This document shows, one piece after another, positions 18,539 to 27,515 of a stretch of 64,000 nucleotides of DNA (the first letter of the stretch is position 1; each line of letters opens with the position of its first letter). This stretch comes from Gluconacetobacter azotocaptans (GTDB lineage Bacteria > Pseudomonadota > Alphaproteobacteria > Acetobacterales > Acetobacteraceae), in assembly GCF_014174355.1 (NCBI RefSeq), contig NZ_JABEQF010000002.1, positions 124,001 through 188,000 of the forward strand, read 5' to 3'. Made by a program: the position numbers and the translations under genes. The notes below the pieces were generated by a model. That model was not told the origin of the DNA. It was given only the letters and a program-made list of their open reading frames with translations, and did not search any database.

Positions 18539-19528
18539 ATGAGCGAGAATAACGGCACATCCCGTCGTGGCATCATGCAGGGAGCAGTGGCCGGCATGGC
18601 GGCTGTCGCGGCGCCCGCATTCGGCCAGGACCGTGTGACGCAGGCCGCGCCGCCGGTCGACCCGCGCGGCCTGTACCCGCACGCCCCGTTCAAGGCCCAG
18701 CCGCAGCCCTGGCCGGGCCTGGCGTCGCGCATGGTACCGCGTCCCGACCATGGCGAGCGCAGCTATCGCGGCAGCGGACGTCTGGCCGGGCGCAAGGCGC
18801 TGATTACGGGTGGCGATTCCGGCCTGGGCCGTGCCGCCGCCATTGCCTATGCGCGCGAGGGCGCGGATGTCGCCATCAATTACCTGCCGCAGGAAGAAAG
18901 CGACGCGCACGAGGTCGCCGGCCTGATCCGCGCGGCCGGGCGCAAGGTCGTGAGCCTGCCAGGGGATATCCGCAGCGAGACGTTCTGCGCGTCTCTGGTC
19001 GACCGCGCGGCGACGGAACTCGGCGGGCTGGATATCTTCGTCAACTGCGCGGGGCGCCAGCATACGCACGATGATATTCTCGATGTCAGCACAGAGGATT
19101 TCGACTGGACCCTGAAGACCAACCTCTATGCGCTGTTCTGGCTGACCAAGGCGGCGATCGCGCATATGAAGCCAGGGTCGGCCATGATCTTCACCGCGTC
19201 GACCAATGCCTATAATCCTTCGGTCAATATCCTCGATTATTCCATAACCAAGGCAGGGATCGCGAATTACGCCAAGGGCCTGGCGAAGCAGCTGATCGCG
19301 AAGGGCATCCGGGTCAACGCCATCGCCCCCGGCCCCTTCTGGACGCCGTTGCAGGTCAGCGGTGGACAGACCATGGAGAACGTGGAGAAATTCGGCGAGG
19401 ATGTCCCCATGGGACGGCCGGGCCAGCCCGCCGAACTGGCACCGGTCTATGTGCAGCTGGCGTCGACCGAAGCAAGCTACATCACCGGGCAGGTGGTCGG
19501 CGTGACGGGCGGCGTGGGCGTGCCGTAG
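18539..19528 (+). CDS. SDR-family oxidoreductase with Tat-like leader
   Basis: Short-chain dehydrogenase/reductase of 329 residues, of the YghA/glucose-ribitol-dehydrogenase-like group. The N-terminus has a twin-arginine-like leader (TSRRGIMQGAVAGMAAVAAP, AFGQ) followed by a Pro-rich stretch typical of these long SDRs. The Rossmann glycine motif is TGGDSGLG (90-97), and the catalytic triad is Ser221, Tyr234 and Lys238 (YSITKAG). It would use NAD(P)H; the substrate is unknown. The leader may direct export or be vestigial. A strong GAGGAGGA ribosome site precedes the ATG. Confidence 0.9.
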   Translation: MSENNGTSRRGIMQGAVAGMAAVAAPAFGQDRVTQAAPPVDPRGLYPHAPFKAQPQPWPGLASRMVPRPDHGERSYRGSGRLAGRKALITGGDSGLGRAAAIAYAREGADVAINYLPQEESDAHEVAGLIRAAGRKVVSLPGDIRSETFCASLVDRAATELGGLDIFVNCAGRQHTHDDILDVSTEDFDWTLKTNLYALFWLTKAAIAHMKPGSAMIFTASTNAYNPSVNILDYSITKAGIANYAKGLAKQLIAKGIRVNAIAPGPFWTPLQVSGGQTMENVEKFGEDVPMGRPGQPAELAPVYVQLASTEASYITGQVVGVTGGVGVP

Positions 19529-19555
19529 CGCGCGGCCACTGGCTCCCGAGGCGGT

Positions 19556-20092
19556 TTATCGGGCGTATCCCGGCGTCCGTGCCGGTCGTGCGTGATGCGC
19601 GTCGGCAGGGGCAGAGGCGTTCCGATGGTTGTTTCCGGGGCCGGTGGTGGTGTGGTTGCTGTCGCGGATATAGGCGCTGAGTTCGTGGGTCACATGCTCG
19701 GCTTCTTCCAGACGGGCCTTGACGATGTCGCCGATGCTGACCAGGCCGATGACGGCGCCGTCGTCGATGACCGGCAAATGGCGGGTGCGGCGTTCGGTCA
19801 TCCGGCGGCCGATTTCCATGATGCTTTCGTCCAGGGTGGCGGTCGGCACGTCGCGCGCCATGATGTCGCGCGCGACCAGCCGGCCGAAATGCGTGCCGTG
19901 GGTGGACAGGGCCGTGACCAGGGTGCGCTCCGACACCAGTCCGGCCAGTCGTCCGGCCATGTTCATGACCGGAACCGCGCCGATGCGATGGCGTACCATC
20001 GCATCGGCGATCTGTCCCACCGGCATGTCCTCGCGGACGGTGAATACGTGATGACCCTTGTGGTCGAGCACCTGAAGAACGGTTGCGGTCAT
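19556..20092 (-). CDS. CBS-domain pair protein
   Basis: Cytoplasmic protein of 178 residues consisting of two CBS domains (about 8-62 and 73-130), with GAVPVMNMAGRLAGLVSERT and RHLPVIDDGAVIGLVSIGD, plus a His/Asn-rich tail. Stand-alone CBS pairs bind adenine nucleotides and act as energy or stress sensors; the partner here is unknown. The ATG at 20092 is preferred over one six codons upstream because the domain begins there. The gene converges on the SDR gene with 27 bases between stops. Confidence 0.88.
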   Translation of the reverse strand: MTATVLQVLDHKGHHVFTVREDMPVGQIADAMVRHRIGAVPVMNMAGRLAGLVSERTLVTALSTHGTHFGRLVARDIMARDVPTATLDESIMEIGRRMTERRTRHLPVIDDGAVIGLVSIGDIVKARLEEAEHVTHELSAYIRDSNHTTTGPGNNHRNASAPADAHHARPARTPGYAR

Positions 20093-20250
20093 GGCGGCAG
20101 CCTCCCGCATCGCGTGCGCGCCGACGATTGCGATGCCTCGTGAATATAATACCAGTCCGCGTCACGAATGACTCGTCGGGGCCACGCCTCGCCAAAGGCC
20201 GGACTGGGTACACCGGCCTGATCGGGGTCCAGGGCCTCAGGTCCTGGTGG

Positions 20251-20302
20251 GTTCGGGCAAAGCCCGAACTGCCCCAACTGCATCATTGCTTTCGGCAGTT
20301 GG
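20251..20302. repeat. Tandem hairpins between the CBS gene and nuoN
   Basis: Two perfect inverted repeats stand in tandem: GTTCGGGC/GCCCGAAC (20251-20258 and 20262-20269, 3-base loop) and CCAACTGC/GCAGTTGG (20274-20281 and 20295-20302, 13-base loop). A third, weaker one (CCAGG/CCTGG) lies just left. They follow the nuoN stop on the minus strand, so they may end or stabilise the 3' end of the nuo message. They also look like REP-type intergenic palindromes. Confidence 0.55.
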
Positions 20303-20330
20303 CATAAAGAAAAAATGGGACAGGACGGGG

Positions 20331-21878
20331 CTACCGCAAGAGGCGTGGCCTCGGCGGCGGGGCGCCGGCGTACAGAATGTCGTGAGAGCGCGCGGCGGTT
20401 TCCCCACCCGGCGCCGCGGGCAGGAACAGCCCCGTGGTGCGCTGGACCAGGGGCCCGGGGAACAGGCCGACCAGCAGGGTCGCCAGCGCCAGTGCCCCCA
20501 GCAGGACGGTCGTCCCCGGCAGGGTCGCCCCGGCCGGGGCGGCGGCTTCGGGGGCGGGCGTCATCATGACCCGGGCGACGTTCAGGTAGTAGCACAATCC
20601 GATGATGCTGCTGACGATCAGCGCGGTCAGAAGCACCATCCGGTGGGCCGACATGCCGGCCGCCACGATATAGGCCTTGGCGAAGAAGCCGACGGCCGGG
20701 GGAATGCCCGCCAGCGACGCCAGCATGACCGACAGGGCCAGCGCCACGGCGGGCCGGCGGTGAAACATGCCGCGCCACGATGCCAGGTCCGGATGATCCG
20801 GCACCGCGCCCAGGGCGGCGAACGCGCCCAGGGTGGCCGCCGCATAGGCCGCCAGGTAGAACGCGGCGCTGCCCGCGCCGAACGGCCCCGCCGACAGCAG
20901 CGCCACCAGCAGATAGCCGATATGGGCGATGGACGAGCCCGCGAGCAGGCGCTTCAGGTTGGTCTGGCCGAACGCCAGCAGATTGCCGCCGACCATGCTC
21001 AGCACCGCGACCACCGCCAGGTCCTGGGCGGGCAGGGCCGTGCCGGTCAGGTCGGTCATCGCGAAATAGCGGGCCAGGGCCACGAACAGCGCGATCTTCG
21101 AGACCACGGCGATGAAGGCCGCGACCGGTATCGGCGCGCCGTCCAGCACATCCGCCAGCCACAGGTGGAAGGGGGCGGCCGACAGCTTGAAGAACAGGCC
21201 CGTCAGCACCAGCAGCGTCGCCGCCGTGGCCAGCGCCGGTTCGGCCGGGTTGGCCGCCAGCGGGGCGGTGAAGCGCAGGTCGCCGGTTTCGGCATAGGCC
21301 AGGGCCAGGCCGAACAGCAGGATCGCCGAGGAGGTGCCGGCCAGCACCAGATATTTCATCGCGGCCTCGAGGGCGTCGGGCAGGCGGGGGCGATAGGCGA
21401 TCAGTCCCAGCAGCGACAGGCTGAGGATTTCCAGGCCCACGAAGAACGCGACGGCATTGGCGCTGCCGGCGACGACGATCGCGCCCAGCGTGCCCAGCAG
21501 CAACAGCAGATGGGCCTCGTCCGCGCGTTCGCCGGCCATGCGTCGCCAGGACATCGCCAGGATGCCGCCCGACGACAGCAGGATCAGCCCGGCGCCATAG
21601 GCGAACCAGGCATCGGCCGCAAACAGCCGCGCCATGTCGGCGGCCTGCGGCGGCGGGGGGGACCACAGGCCGGCGAAGGCGAGGCCGAGAGTGGCCGCCG
21701 CGATGAGCGCCGCGGCCACCGTCCCGGCCCCGGTTTCGCTGCCGGCCCCGCCCGGACCCGACCGGCGACAGGCGATGGCCAGCAGCAGGATCAGGATGCC
21801 CGCCGCCAGGACCAGCACCGGCATCGGCACCTCGGCCAGGGCGGGGGGCAGGGCGGCGGCCATCAGGGTGGCGATCAT
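20331..21878 (-). CDS. nuoN: NADH-quinone oxidoreductase subunit N
   Basis: Antiporter-like membrane subunit of complex I, 515 residues and about 14 membrane segments. The conserved block KLSAAPFHLWLADVLDGAPI and the discontinuous-helix Lys residues of the Mrp-like fold are present. It helps move protons in the membrane arm. The start at 21878 makes an ATGA overlap with nuoM; the longer open frame upstream is nuoM read out of frame. It is the last gene of the operon. Confidence 0.95.
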   Translation of the reverse strand: MIATLMAAALPPALAEVPMPVLVLAAGILILLLAIACRRSGPGGAGSETGAGTVAAALIAAATLGLAFAGLWSPPPPQAADMARLFAADAWFAYGAGLILLSSGGILAMSWRRMAGERADEAHLLLLLGTLGAIVVAGSANAVAFFVGLEILSLSLLGLIAYRPRLPDALEAAMKYLVLAGTSSAILLFGLALAYAETGDLRFTAPLAANPAEPALATAATLLVLTGLFFKLSAAPFHLWLADVLDGAPIPVAAFIAVVSKIALFVALARYFAMTDLTGTALPAQDLAVVAVLSMVGGNLLAFGQTNLKRLLAGSSIAHIGYLLVALLSAGPFGAGSAAFYLAAYAAATLGAFAALGAVPDHPDLASWRGMFHRRPAVALALSVMLASLAGIPPAVGFFAKAYIVAAGMSAHRMVLLTALIVSSIIGLCYYLNVARVMMTPAPEAAAPAGATLPGTTVLLGALALATLLVGLFPGPLVQRTTGLFLPAAPGGETAARSHDILYAGAPPPRPRLLR

Positions 21879-23359
21879 GGGCGCGGCCCCCAGGGTAGGG
21901 CGGAATGGGGCAGGGGCGCGGGCAGCGACAGGTCGAGCACCGGCTGCGGATACAGGCCCAGCACCAGCAGCAGCGCCATCGCGGCCCCCAGCACCGCCAT
22001 GTGCCGCACCCCGAAATCCGGCAGGGCGGGCCAGCCGTCGCCGGGTGGGGGGCCGAGGAAGGCGCGGCCGACCATCGTCAGCGCATAGAGCGCCGACAGC
22101 ACCAGTCCCGCCGCCCCCAGGATCGCGATCGGCGGGCTGATGCGCCAGGTGGCCAGCAGCACCAGGAATTCGCCGACGAAATTGCCCAGCCCCGGCAGGC
22201 CCAGCGATGCGATGGCGAAGACCAGACCGACCGAGGACAGATGCGGCAGCGCCGGCCACAACCCGCCCATGCGGCGCATGTCGCGGGTGTGCAGCCGGTC
22301 CTGCAACGCGCCGGCGATGACGAACAGGGCCCCGGTGCTCAGCCCGTGGGCCACCATCTGTACCACCGCCCCGGTCATGCCCAGCGGCGAGGCCGAGAAC
22401 ACGCCCAGCAGGACGAAGCCCAGGTGGCTGACGCTGCTGTAGGCGATCAGCCGCTTGATGTCGTCCTGCACCAGCGACAGCCACGCCCCATACAGGATGC
22501 CCAGTGCGCCCAGCGCCAGGGCCACCGGCGCGAAGCGTGCCGCCGCGTCGGGAAACAGCAGCACGACGAAGCGGATCAGCCCGTATCCCCCGGTTTTGAG
22601 CAGCACCCCCGCCAGCAGCACGCTGGCGGCCGTCGGGGCCTGGGTGTGGGTGTCGGGCAGCCAGACATGCAGCGGCACCACCGGCAGCTTCACTGCGAAG
22701 GCGACGAAGAAACCCAGCATCAGCCCCATCGCCAGCACGGGCGACAGATGGGTGGTGGCCAGGGCGAAATAATCGAAGGTCAGGATGCCGGTCTGGTGCT
22801 GGTGCACGAACACCAGGCCCAGGATCGACAGCAGCATCAGCAGCCCGCTGCCCTGCGTGAACAGGAAGAATTTGAAGGCGGCGCGGGTCCTGTCCTCGTG
22901 CCCCCAGACGGTGATCAGCACATACAGCGGCACCAGCATCAGTTCCCAGAAGAAGAAGAACAGGAACAGGTCGGTGGCGATGAACACGCCGTCGACGCCG
23001 GCGATGGTCGCCAGCAGCAGGGCATGGAACGTGCCGGGCGTGTCCGCAATATCGCGCGACGCCAGCAGGACGCAGGGAAAGGACAGCACGACCGTCAGCC
23101 ACAGCAGCACCAGGCTCAGCCCGTCCATGTCGCAGCGCAAGGTGATGCCCAGTGCGGGAATCCACGGGGCGGAGACATGCGCCAGCCACGGCCCGCCCCC
23201 CGCCGGCACGGCCCAGGTGATGTAGGCCAGCAGGGCGGCCAGCAGCACCAGGGTCGCGACCGCGACGGGCCAGGGCGCGCGCGGCGAGGCCCGGCCGGTC
23301 AGCCAGGCCACGGCGGCGCCCAGCAACGGCAGCAGCACCAGGCCATACAGCGTCATCAT
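21875..23359 (-). CDS. nuoM: NADH-quinone oxidoreductase subunit M
   Basis: Proton-pumping membrane subunit of complex I, 494 residues. It shows the family block FAVKLPVVPLHVWLPDTHTQ, the ILLAGVLLKTGGYG-like segment and the Glu in FFFFWELMLVPLYVL that corresponds to the essential Glu of NuoM. The start at 23359 overlaps the nuoL stop by four bases. An upstream in-frame extension is nuoL in another frame. Confidence 0.95.
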   Translation of the reverse strand: MMTLYGLVLLPLLGAAVAWLTGRASPRAPWPVAVATLVLLAALLAYITWAVPAGGGPWLAHVSAPWIPALGITLRCDMDGLSLVLLWLTVVLSFPCVLLASRDIADTPGTFHALLLATIAGVDGVFIATDLFLFFFFWELMLVPLYVLITVWGHEDRTRAAFKFFLFTQGSGLLMLLSILGLVFVHQHQTGILTFDYFALATTHLSPVLAMGLMLGFFVAFAVKLPVVPLHVWLPDTHTQAPTAASVLLAGVLLKTGGYGLIRFVVLLFPDAAARFAPVALALGALGILYGAWLSLVQDDIKRLIAYSSVSHLGFVLLGVFSASPLGMTGAVVQMVAHGLSTGALFVIAGALQDRLHTRDMRRMGGLWPALPHLSSVGLVFAIASLGLPGLGNFVGEFLVLLATWRISPPIAILGAAGLVLSALYALTMVGRAFLGPPPGDGWPALPDFGVRHMAVLGAAMALLLVLGLYPQPVLDLSLPAPLPHSALPWGPRP

Positions 23360-25212
23360 GGCCGCACCGCCAGGCACAGCGCGGCGACCGTCCCGGCGGC
23401 GATCCAGCCGGCATAGCGCCGGACCCGCCCGTCCTGCATGCGGCCCAGCAGCCGCGCCCCCCATCGCGTTGCTGCGGCCAGCAGGTCGGGCACGCGGTCG
23501 AACAGGTCGCGGCGGTTCAGCCACCCCAATGCCAGGAACGGCCGGACCAGCAGCAGCCCGTAGATGGCGTCGAACCCCCAGCCGGCACGCGCCCCGCGCG
23601 CCAGCCCATCATCAGCGGGGGCGATGGCCCCGGCACGTGGACGCCACAGCCCCCAAGCCACGGCGATGCCCGCCAGCGGCGCCAGCGCTCCGGCCAGCAG
23701 CAATCCGGCGCCCCCTTCAGCATCCTCGGCCGTCGGGGGGCCGAGCACGGGTGCCAGCAGGCGGAACAGCAGGTGCACGGGCGCGATGGCATTGGGCATC
23801 TCGATCAGCCCGCCGGTCAGCGCCAGCACCGACAGTCCGGCCAGCGGGATGGCCATCGACGCCTCGGTCCGGCCCGTGGGCGCGGTGCGGACCGGCCCCA
23901 GGAACACGATGAGGAGACAGCGCGAGATATAGAGCGCGGTCAGGAAGGCCCCCAGCAGCGCCCCCGCCCACAGCAGGGGGGCGGCGTGCCACGCCTGCTG
24001 CAATATCGCTTCCTTGCTGTAGAACCCGGCGGTGACCAGCGGCAGGCCGGCCAGCGCCGCCGCCCCGGCCGCGAACGCGGCGAACACGCCCGGCATCGCG
24101 CGACCCAGCCCACCCATGCGGAAGATGTCCTGCTGGTGATGCACGCGCAAAATGACCGCGCCCGCCGCCATGAACAGCAGCGCCTTGAAGATGGCGTGCG
24201 TCACCAGATGGAAGATCGCCGCCCCCCATGCGCCGGTGCCCAGGGCGAGGAACATGTAGCCCAACTGGCTGATCGTCGAAAAAGCCAGGATGCGCTTGAT
24301 GTCGGTCTGCGCCAGCGCGCTGCCGGCCGCCAGCAGCAGCGTCACCAGCCCCAGCACGGCGGTGGCGGCCATCACCGTCGGCGCGGCCAGGAACAGCGGG
24401 TGAAGCCGCGCGATCAGGTAGACCCCGGCGGTGACCATGGTCGCGGCGTGGATCAGCGCCGACACCGGCGTGGGGCCGGCCATGGCGTCCGGCAGCCAGA
24501 CCTGGAACGGCACCTGCGCCGATTTGGCCAGCGCGCCGCCCAGCAGCAGGGCGGCGGCGGCCTCGGCCACCGGGCCGCCGCCGAGGTGGCCAGGTTGCAG
24601 CAGTGTCGCGATATCCAGCCCGCCGATCCGGGTGGCCAGCAGCAGCAGGCCGCACAGCAGCGCCGCGTCGCCGATGCGCGTGACGATGAAGGCCTTGCGT
24701 GCGGCCGCACCGTTCGCGGCCTCGGCATACCAGAAGCCGATCAGCAGGTAGGAACACAGCCCTACCCCTTCCCAGCCGATATACAGGCACAGCAGGTCGG
24801 ACGACAGCACCAGTACCAGCATCGCGGCGACGAACAGCGTCATGCAGGCGAAGAAGCGCGCCACGTCCGGATCGCCGCGCATGTAGCCGCAGGCATAGAG
24901 ATGAATCAGGAATCCCACCCCGGTCACCACCAGCATCATCACCAGCGACAGCGGGTCGAGCGTGAAGGCGATGCGGGCGTCGAAGCCGCCGACGCGCATC
25001 CAGTGCCACAGCACGACGTCCAGCCGGTAGGTGGGCGGCGGCGCCGACAGGAAGAGCACGGCCAGCCACAGGGTCAGCGCCGCCGCCAGCCCCACGGCGC
25101 CTGCGGCCAGCACCCGGGCCGCTGGGGGCGGCATGCGCCCGGCCGACAGCAGCAGGATCGTGGCGGCCGCCAGCGGGCACAGGACGATCAGCGGCGGCAG
25201 CAGGGCAAGCAT
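23356..25212 (-). CDS. nuoL: NADH-quinone oxidoreductase subunit L
   Basis: Largest antiporter-like subunit of complex I, 618 residues. It has the conserved IGWEGVGLCSYLLIGFWY and KSAQVPFQVWLPDAMAGPTP blocks and a C-terminal extension that includes the lateral helix along the membrane arm. Length fits E. coli NuoL (about 610). It starts six bases after nuoK. Confidence 0.95.
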   Translation of the reverse strand: MLALLPPLIVLCPLAAATILLLSAGRMPPPAARVLAAGAVGLAAALTLWLAVLFLSAPPPTYRLDVVLWHWMRVGGFDARIAFTLDPLSLVMMLVVTGVGFLIHLYACGYMRGDPDVARFFACMTLFVAAMLVLVLSSDLLCLYIGWEGVGLCSYLLIGFWYAEAANGAAARKAFIVTRIGDAALLCGLLLLATRIGGLDIATLLQPGHLGGGPVAEAAAALLLGGALAKSAQVPFQVWLPDAMAGPTPVSALIHAATMVTAGVYLIARLHPLFLAAPTVMAATAVLGLVTLLLAAGSALAQTDIKRILAFSTISQLGYMFLALGTGAWGAAIFHLVTHAIFKALLFMAAGAVILRVHHQQDIFRMGGLGRAMPGVFAAFAAGAAALAGLPLVTAGFYSKEAILQQAWHAAPLLWAGALLGAFLTALYISRCLLIVFLGPVRTAPTGRTEASMAIPLAGLSVLALTGGLIEMPNAIAPVHLLFRLLAPVLGPPTAEDAEGGAGLLLAGALAPLAGIAVAWGLWRPRAGAIAPADDGLARGARAGWGFDAIYGLLLVRPFLALGWLNRRDLFDRVPDLLAAATRWGARLLGRMQDGRVRRYAGWIAAGTVAALCLAVRP

Positions 25213-25218
25213 GATCCC

Positions 25219-25527
25219 TTATCCCTTCAGGCGATTGCCGGTATCGGCGTCCAGCGTCGGGCGGCCGGCGGCATGCAGGCGCAGCAAGATCGCCAGCCCC
25301 ACGGCGGCCTCGGCGGCGGCCAGCGCCAGGATCATCATGAACATGACCTGACCATCGGCGGCGTGCCAGCGCATGCCGGCGGCGACGAAGGCCAGGGCGG
25401 CGGCGTTGAGCATGATTTCGATCGACATCAGCATGAACAGCAGGTTGCGCCGTACCAGCACGCCCAGCAGGCCCAGCGCGAACAGCATGCTGGCCAGCAG
25501 CAGGGCCTGGGCCGGGGTGGCGGTCAT
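25219..25527 (-). CDS. nuoK: NADH-quinone oxidoreductase subunit K
   Basis: Small membrane subunit of complex I, 102 residues with three membrane helices. The essential Glu residues of the membrane arm are in place ([16 protein letters not shown] and [16 protein letters not shown]). The ATG at 25527 overlaps the nuoJ stop by four bases. The gene lies inside a longer out-of-frame extension of nuoJ, so its start is set by this overlap. Confidence 0.95.
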   Translation of the reverse strand: MTATPAQALLLASMLFALGLLGVLVRRNLLFMLMSIEIMLNAAALAFVAAGMRWHAADGQVMFMMILALAAAEAAVGLAILLRLHAAGRPTLDADTGNRLKG

Positions 25528-26036
25528 GGCGCGTCCTCGTCGCGTATATGCCGGCCGATGCGAAAGGCGCTGACCAGGCCGGCCAGCAGCAGGAACGACG
25601 CCAGTTCCACCATCAGGACATAAGGCCCGTACAGCGCCAGTCCGACCTGCCGCGTGTCGATGACGGCGATCCGCCCGCCGCCGGGGGCGGCCATCACCAG
25701 GGCATCGGCCAGCGCCGCCAGCAGCAGCGCGGCCAGCAGCCCCGGCCCGATCCAGATGCGCGGCGCGATCCAGGTGTTTTCGCGCAGGCTGTCCGGCCGG
25801 CCGAGATTGAGCATCATGACCACGAACACGAACAGCACCATGATGGCGCCGGCATAGACGATGACCTCCAGAATCGCGGCGAACGGCGCGCCCAGCACGT
25901 CGAAGACGCAGGCCAGCGCCAGCAGCGCCACCACCAGGTACAGCAGCGCGTGGATCGCGACCGCGCGCGTCACCACCATGAACGTGGCCCAGACCGCCAC
26001 CAGGGCCGACAGCAGGAAGGGCAGGTTGGCGGTCAT
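25524..26036 (-). CDS. nuoJ: NADH-quinone oxidoreductase subunit J
   Basis: Membrane subunit of complex I, 170 residues with five helices. The third helix region [18 protein letters not shown] is the family signature and includes the pi-bulge segment next to the quinone channel. It overlaps nuoI and nuoK by four bases each. The C-terminus is somewhat shorter than in E. coli. Confidence 0.94.
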   Translation of the reverse strand: MTANLPFLLSALVAVWATFMVVTRAVAIHALLYLVVALLALACVFDVLGAPFAAILEVIVYAGAIMVLFVFVVMMLNLGRPDSLRENTWIAPRIWIGPGLLAALLLAALADALVMAAPGGGRIAVIDTRQVGLALYGPYVLMVELASFLLLAGLVSAFRIGRHIRDEDAP

Positions 26037-26545
26037 GGCAGCAGGCTGCGCACATCGACGGGCGGCTGCTCGCGTTCGGCCTCACCCTTGTCCTTGCCGG
26101 GGATTTCCACGCCCGAGACGCGATAGAAGCTGTAGTCGGGATATTTCCCGGTACCGCTGATCAGCAGGTCTTCCTTTTCATAGACCAGGTTCGGGCGGAC
26201 ATATTCGCTCATCTCGAAATCCGGGGTCAGCTGGATGGCGTAGGTCGGGCAGGCTTCCTCGCAGAATCCGCAGAAGATGCAGCGGGAAAAATTGATCCGG
26301 AAATATTCCGGATACCAGCGTCCGTCCTGTTCGGCCTTCTGCAGGCTGATGCAATCCACCGGGCAGGCCACCGCGCACAGGTTGCACGCCACACAGCGTT
26401 CCAGTCCGTCGGGATCGCGCGACAGGATGATCCGCCCGCGATAGCGGGGCGGCAGGGCGGGTCTGGTTTCCGGATAGCCCACGGTGACGCGCCGATGGCC
26501 CATATGCAGGAACGTCAGCCACAGGGTACGCAGAATTCCGAACAT
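26033..26545 (-). CDS. nuoI: NADH-quinone oxidoreductase subunit I (8Fe ferredoxin)
   Basis: Ferredoxin-like subunit of complex I, 170 residues, holding clusters N6a and N6b that pass electrons towards N2. Two CxxCxxCxxxCP motifs are complete: Cys51/54/57/61 and Cys89/92/95/99. The N-terminal amphipathic helix would anchor it to NuoH. It starts 13 bases after nuoH. Confidence 0.95.
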   Translation of the reverse strand: MFGILRTLWLTFLHMGHRRVTVGYPETRPALPPRYRGRIILSRDPDGLERCVACNLCAVACPVDCISLQKAEQDGRWYPEYFRINFSRCIFCGFCEEACPTYAIQLTPDFEMSEYVRPNLVYEKEDLLISGTGKYPDYSFYRVSGVEIPGKDKGEAEREQPPVDVRSLLP

Positions 26546-26558
26546 GGCACGTCCCCCC

Positions 26559-27515
26559 TCAGCCCGGCGCGCGCAGCAGCAGCACCGCGCCCGTCGCGAC
26601 GATGTTGAGCAGCGACAGCGGCAGCAGAATTTTCCACCCCAGCGCCATCAGCTGGTCGTAGCGCGGACGCGGCAGGGCGGCCCGCAACAGGATGAACAGG
26701 CAGACCAGCGCGCCGGTCTTGGCGGCGAACCACAGGGCCGGCGGCAGCACCGGCCCCTGCCAGCCGCCCAGGTACAACGTCGTCACCAGGGCCGAGACCA
26801 GGACGATGCCGGCATATTCGCTCAGGAAGAACATCCCGAACTTCATGCCTGAGTATTCGGTGTGGAAGCCCGCGCCCAGTTCGTTCTCGCCTTCCGGCAG
26901 ATCGAAGGGCAGTCGGTGGGTTTCCGCGATTCCGGCCATCAGGAACACCACGAAGCCCAGGCATTGCGGGATGACGAACCACAGGCCCGCTTGCGCCTGC
27001 ACGATGTCGCGCAAGCTGAAAGAGCCCGTCGTCATGACGACGCCCAATGTCGACAGGCCCATGAACACTTCGTAGCTGATCATCTGCGCTGCCGCCCGCA
27101 TGCCGCCCAGCAGCGCGTACTTGCTGTTCGACGCCCAGCCCGCCAGCACCACGGAATAGACCCCCAGCCCCATGGTGGCGAACACGAACAGCAGGCCGAC
27201 ATTCAGGTCGCCGGCGATGCTCCACAACGCGGTGACGGGAATGACCCCGAAGGCCAGCAGGACCGTCATCATGCCGATGGCCGGCGCCAGGACGAAGACC
27301 GGCCGGTCGGCGAATGGGGGAATCCAGTCCTGCTTGAACAGGATCTTGATCCCGTCGGCCACCGCCTGGAACAGGCCGCCCGGCCCGACGCGGTTGGGGC
27401 CGTAGCGGTCCTGCCACAGGCCCAGCAGCCGGCGCTCCACCCATGTCAGCATCGTCGCCAGCCCCAGCAGCACGACCAGCGTGGCGGCGATGACGACCAG
27501 GGGCGGGGGCGTCAT
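26559..27515 (-). CDS. nuoH: NADH-quinone oxidoreductase subunit H
   Basis: Heel subunit of complex I, forming much of the quinone channel; 318 residues and eight helices. Family blocks are [31 protein letters not shown] and the acidic loop [20 protein letters not shown] with the conserved Glu residues. The ATG overlaps the nuoG stop by four bases. Confidence 0.95.
   Translation of the reverse strand: MTPPPLVVIAATLVVLLGLATMLTWVERRLLGLWQDRYGPNRVGPGGLFQAVADGIKILFKQDWIPPFADRPVFVLAPAIGMMTVLLAFGVIPVTALWSIAGDLNVGLLFVFATMGLGVYSVVLAGWASNSKYALLGGMRAAAQMISYEVFMGLSTLGVVMTTGSFSLRDIVQAQAGLWFVIPQCLGFVVFLMAGIAETHRLPFDLPEGENELGAGFHTEYSGMKFGMFFLSEYAGIVLVSALVTTLYLGGWQGPVLPPALWFAAKTGALVCLFILLRAALPRPRYDQLMALGWKILLPLSLLNIVATGAVLLLRAPG

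Noticed and set aside
22457-22960. Gln-rich plus-strand frames in the nuo region as possible coiled-coil proteins
   Set aside because: They are antisense translations of Leu-rich membrane subunits, which read as Gln/Arg-rich on the other strand.
20331-23414. A 1027-codon open frame suggesting an NuoM-NuoN fusion
   Set aside because: The 5' half is nuoM out of frame; nuoM is intact in its own frame and overlaps nuoN by four bases.
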